From: Methylopila henanensis
GTDB taxonomy: Bacteria; Pseudomonadota; Alphaproteobacteria; Rhizobiales; Methylopilaceae
NCBI RefSeq assembly: GCF_042681025.1
Contig: NZ_JBHUER010000004.1
Location: 310,001-374,000 of the forward strand
Length of the DNA: 64,000 nt
Reading direction: 5' to 3'
Shown: piece after piece, positions 62,116 to 64,000 of the stretch
Layout of the letters: each line of letters starts with the position of its first letter
Position numbering within the stretch: the first letter of the stretch is position 1
Program-made: the position numbers and the translations under genes
Notes under the pieces: generated by a model
Databases searched by the model: none
Seen by the model: the letters and a program-made list of their open reading frames with translations, nothing else
Told to the model about the DNA's origin: nothing

Positions 62116-63825
62116 ATGACGTTCAACGGCTGGATGCAGATCGCGCTGTTCTGCGCGCTCGTGCTCGCGCTCGCCCGCCCCCTCGGCGGCTTCCTGACCC
62201 GGCTCTACGCGGGCGAGCGCACGTTCCTTCATCCCGTGCTCGCGCCGGTCGAGCGCGGCTTCTACCGGCTTGCGGGCGTCAAGCCCGACGCCGAGCAAGG
62301 GTGGGCGGCCTACGCGCTGGCGATGCTCGCCTTCAACGCCCTCGGCTTCCTCGCGGTCTACGACCTGCTGCGCCTTCAGGGCGCGCTGCCGCTGAACCCG
62401 CAGGGCTTCGCCGGCGTCGCGCCCGATCTCGCGCTCAACACCGCGGTCTCCTTCGCCACCAACACCAACTGGCAGTCCTATGGCGGTGAGACGACGCTGT
62501 CCTACGGCTCGCAGATGTGGGCGCTGACCGTGCAGAACTTCGTCTCCGCCGCGACCGGCATGGCGGTCGCGGTCGCGTTCGTCCGCGGTTTCGCCCGGCG
62601 GTCCGCGAGCGGCGTCGGCAATTTCTGGGCGGACCTCACCCGCTCCACGCTCTACCTGCTGCTGCCCGCCTGCCTCGTGCTCGCGCTTGCCTATGTGGCG
62701 ATGGGCGTTCCCCAGACGCTGTCGTCCTACACGACCGCCCGGACGCTCGAGGGCGCCGAGCAGACAATCGCGCTCGGGCCGATCGCGAGCCAGCTCGCGA
62801 TCAAGATGCTCGGCACCAACGGCGGCGGCTTCTTCAACGCGAACTCCGCCCATCCGTTCGAGAACCCGTCGGCGCTCGCGAATCTCGTCCAGATGGTCTC
62901 GATCTTCGCGATCGGAGCGGCGCTGACCAACCTGTTCGGCCGCATGGTCGGCGACGAGCGTCAGGGCTGGGCGATCCTCGCGGCGATGGGGGCGCTGTTC
63001 CTGACGGGCGTCGCGCTGGTCTACTGGGCCGAGGGCTCGGCCAACCCGATCCATGCCGCGCTCGGGCTCGATCCGGCGGGCGGAAACATGGAGGGCAAGG
63101 AGGTCCGCTTCGGCGTCGCGCTGTCGGCGCTGTTCGCGGCGGTCACCACCGCCGCCTCCTGCGGCGCCGTCAACGCCATGCACGACAGTTTCTCGGCGAT
63201 CGGCGGGCTGATCCCCATGATCAACATGCAGCTCGGCGAGGTCGTCATCGGCGGCGTCGGCGCGGGACTCTACGGCGTGCTGCTGTTCGCCGTGGTCGCG
63301 GTGTTCGTCGCCGGGCTGATGGTCGGGCGGACGCCGGAGTACGTCGGCAAGAAGATCGAGTCCCGCGAGGTGAAGCTCACCATGCTGGCGCTGCTCTGCT
63401 CGCCGGCCGCCACGCTGATCGCGCTCGCCGCGGCGTCCGTGAGCCCCCTCGGGCTCGCCGGGCTGCAGGAGAGCGGTCCGCACGGCTTCTCGGAGATGCT
63501 CTACGCCACGACCTCGGCCGCGGCCAACAACGGCTCGGCGTTCGGCGGGCTGACGGCCAACAGTCCCTTCTGGAATCTGCTGCTCGCCGCCGGGATGATG
63601 ATCGGCCGCTTCGCCCTCATCGTGCCGATGCTGGCGGTCGCCGGCTCGCTCGCGGGCAAGCCCGCCGTTCCCCCCTCCGCCGGCACCTTCCCGACGCATG
63701 GCGGCCTGTTCGTCGGGCTGCTGGTCGGCGTGATCCTGATCGTCGGCGGCCTCACCTACCTGCCTGCGCTGACGCTCGGGCCGGTAGCCGACGCCTTCGC
63801 CACGGCGCAGGGGAGGACGTGGTGA
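62116..63825 (+). CDS. kdpA: Potassium-transporting ATPase subunit A
   Basis: 569 residues, the potassium channel-like subunit with about ten membrane segments. The filter-like loops are visible: TNTNWQSYGGE (first), LGTNGGGFFNANSAHPFENP (second), AVNAMHDSFSAIGG (third) and TSAAANNGSAFGGL (fourth). The length is normal. Confidence 0.95.
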   Translation: MTFNGWMQIALFCALVLALARPLGGFLTRLYAGERTFLHPVLAPVERGFYRLAGVKPDAEQGWAAYALAMLAFNALGFLAVYDLLRLQGALPLNPQGFAGVAPDLALNTAVSFATNTNWQSYGGETTLSYGSQMWALTVQNFVSAATGMAVAVAFVRGFARRSASGVGNFWADLTRSTLYLLLPACLVLALAYVAMGVPQTLSSYTTARTLEGAEQTIALGPIASQLAIKMLGTNGGGFFNANSAHPFENPSALANLVQMVSIFAIGAALTNLFGRMVGDERQGWAILAAMGALFLTGVALVYWAEGSANPIHAALGLDPAGGNMEGKEVRFGVALSALFAAVTTAASCGAVNAMHDSFSAIGGLIPMINMQLGEVVIGGVGAGLYGVLLFAVVAVFVAGLMVGRTPEYVGKKIESREVKLTMLALLCSPAATLIALAAASVSPLGLAGLQESGPHGFSEMLYATTSAAANNGSAFGGLTANSPFWNLLLAAGMMIGRFALIVPMLAVAGSLAGKPAVPPSAGTFPTHGGLFVGLLVGVILIVGGLTYLPALTLGPVADAFATAQGRTW

Positions 63826-63835
63826 GGCCTTGCCT

Positions 63836-63953
63836 TCTTGTCCCGGCCTTGCGCCGGGACCCAGAGCCTCGACGCTTCCAGAAGACCTCCACCCTCGCCG
63901 TCATACCTTGCGAGCCCCGCGCGTCTGGGTCCCGGCTCAAGGCCGGGACAAGA
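63836..63953. repeat. Palindromic repeat element between kdpA and kdpB
   Basis: A 118-bp unit with 30-base inverted arms (63836-63865 and 63924-63953) that match at 29 of 30 positions. Each arm is itself a small palindrome, GTCCCGGC ... GCCGGGAC. This is the form of dispersed intergenic repeats (REP/MITE-like) common in Hyphomicrobiales. It fills most of the kdpA-kdpB gap. Confidence 0.8.
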
Positions 63954-63979
63954 CGGCGGCGCCAATCCGAGCCAACACC

Positions 63980-64000
63980 ATGTCCGCACAACCCCGCTCC
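63980..64000 (+). CDS. kdpB: Start of potassium-transporting ATPase subunit B, partial
   Basis: Only seven codons (MSAQPRS) lie before the window ends. The call rests on kdp gene order and a KdpB-like N-terminus. Confidence 0.5.

Overview
The window is GC-rich chromosome from an alphaproteobacterium, most likely of the order Hyphomicrobiales (Rhizobiales). Support comes from the high GC coding style, a haem-PAS FixL with FixJ and FixK, a Mur/Fur-type operator at a SitA-like gene, and an intergenic palindrome of a kind common in that group. Genus cannot be read from the sequence. A run of 47 N at 32938-32984 marks an assembly gap.

Layout. (1) 1-2.3 kb: the start of a manganese-type sitA with a Fur/Mur-type promoter, a squalene-cyclase-like repeat protein and a small unknown protein. 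(2) 2.35-8.7 kb: urtABCDE plus a formamidase, read leftward, preceded by a good sigma-54 promoter match and an NtrC-like site. An orphan IS3 OrfA-like gene stands divergent. (3) 9.6-11.6 kb: a YeiH-type exporter, its LysR regulator and a flavin-reductase remnant. (4) 11.9-19.35 kb: a second amide system with cytoplasmic sensor AmiC, ANTAR antiterminator AmiR, a leader with an intrinsic terminator, a nitrilase-family amidase and a LIV-type transporter whose second permease is fused to its ATPase.

(5) 19.69-34.94 kb: a genomic island in tRNA-Arg(CCG), bounded by an 86-bp direct repeat that carries the tRNA 5' half and its promoter. It holds an AT-rich HEPN gene that looks frameshifted, a DUF429 gene, a type I restriction system (hsdM-hsdS-DUF3883-hsdR), phage-like remnants, a tyrosine integrase and a HEPN/RES toxin-like gene. 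It reads as a defence island.

(6) 35-47.2 kb: an MFS symporter, the cyoABCD quinol oxidase operon, fixK, a single-domain response regulator, fixJ, fixL, a universal stress protein, hemN and an OmpW-like porin. Four FNR/FixK-type boxes make this a coherent oxygen-response locus. (7) 47.2-55.2 kb: a three-subunit molybdenum hydroxylase, a LysR regulator, and an isochorismatase-fold hydrolase, flavin monooxygenase and pirin. (8) 55.3-61.4 kb: an eight-gene zinc/manganese-type ABC transport operon in which all seven junctions are 4-base start/stop overlaps; it includes two binding proteins, a PepSY membrane protein and three small envelope proteins. (9) 61.9-64 kb: the start of a kdp potassium operon with two tiny membrane peptides, kdpA, a palindromic repeat and the first codons of kdpB.

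The most interesting leads are the island (its attachment geometry and its HEPN, DUF429, DUF3883 and RES genes), the antitermination amide module, the fully overlapped metal operon with its Cys-rich exported protein, and the FixK-type box in front of a low-affinity bo3 oxidase.
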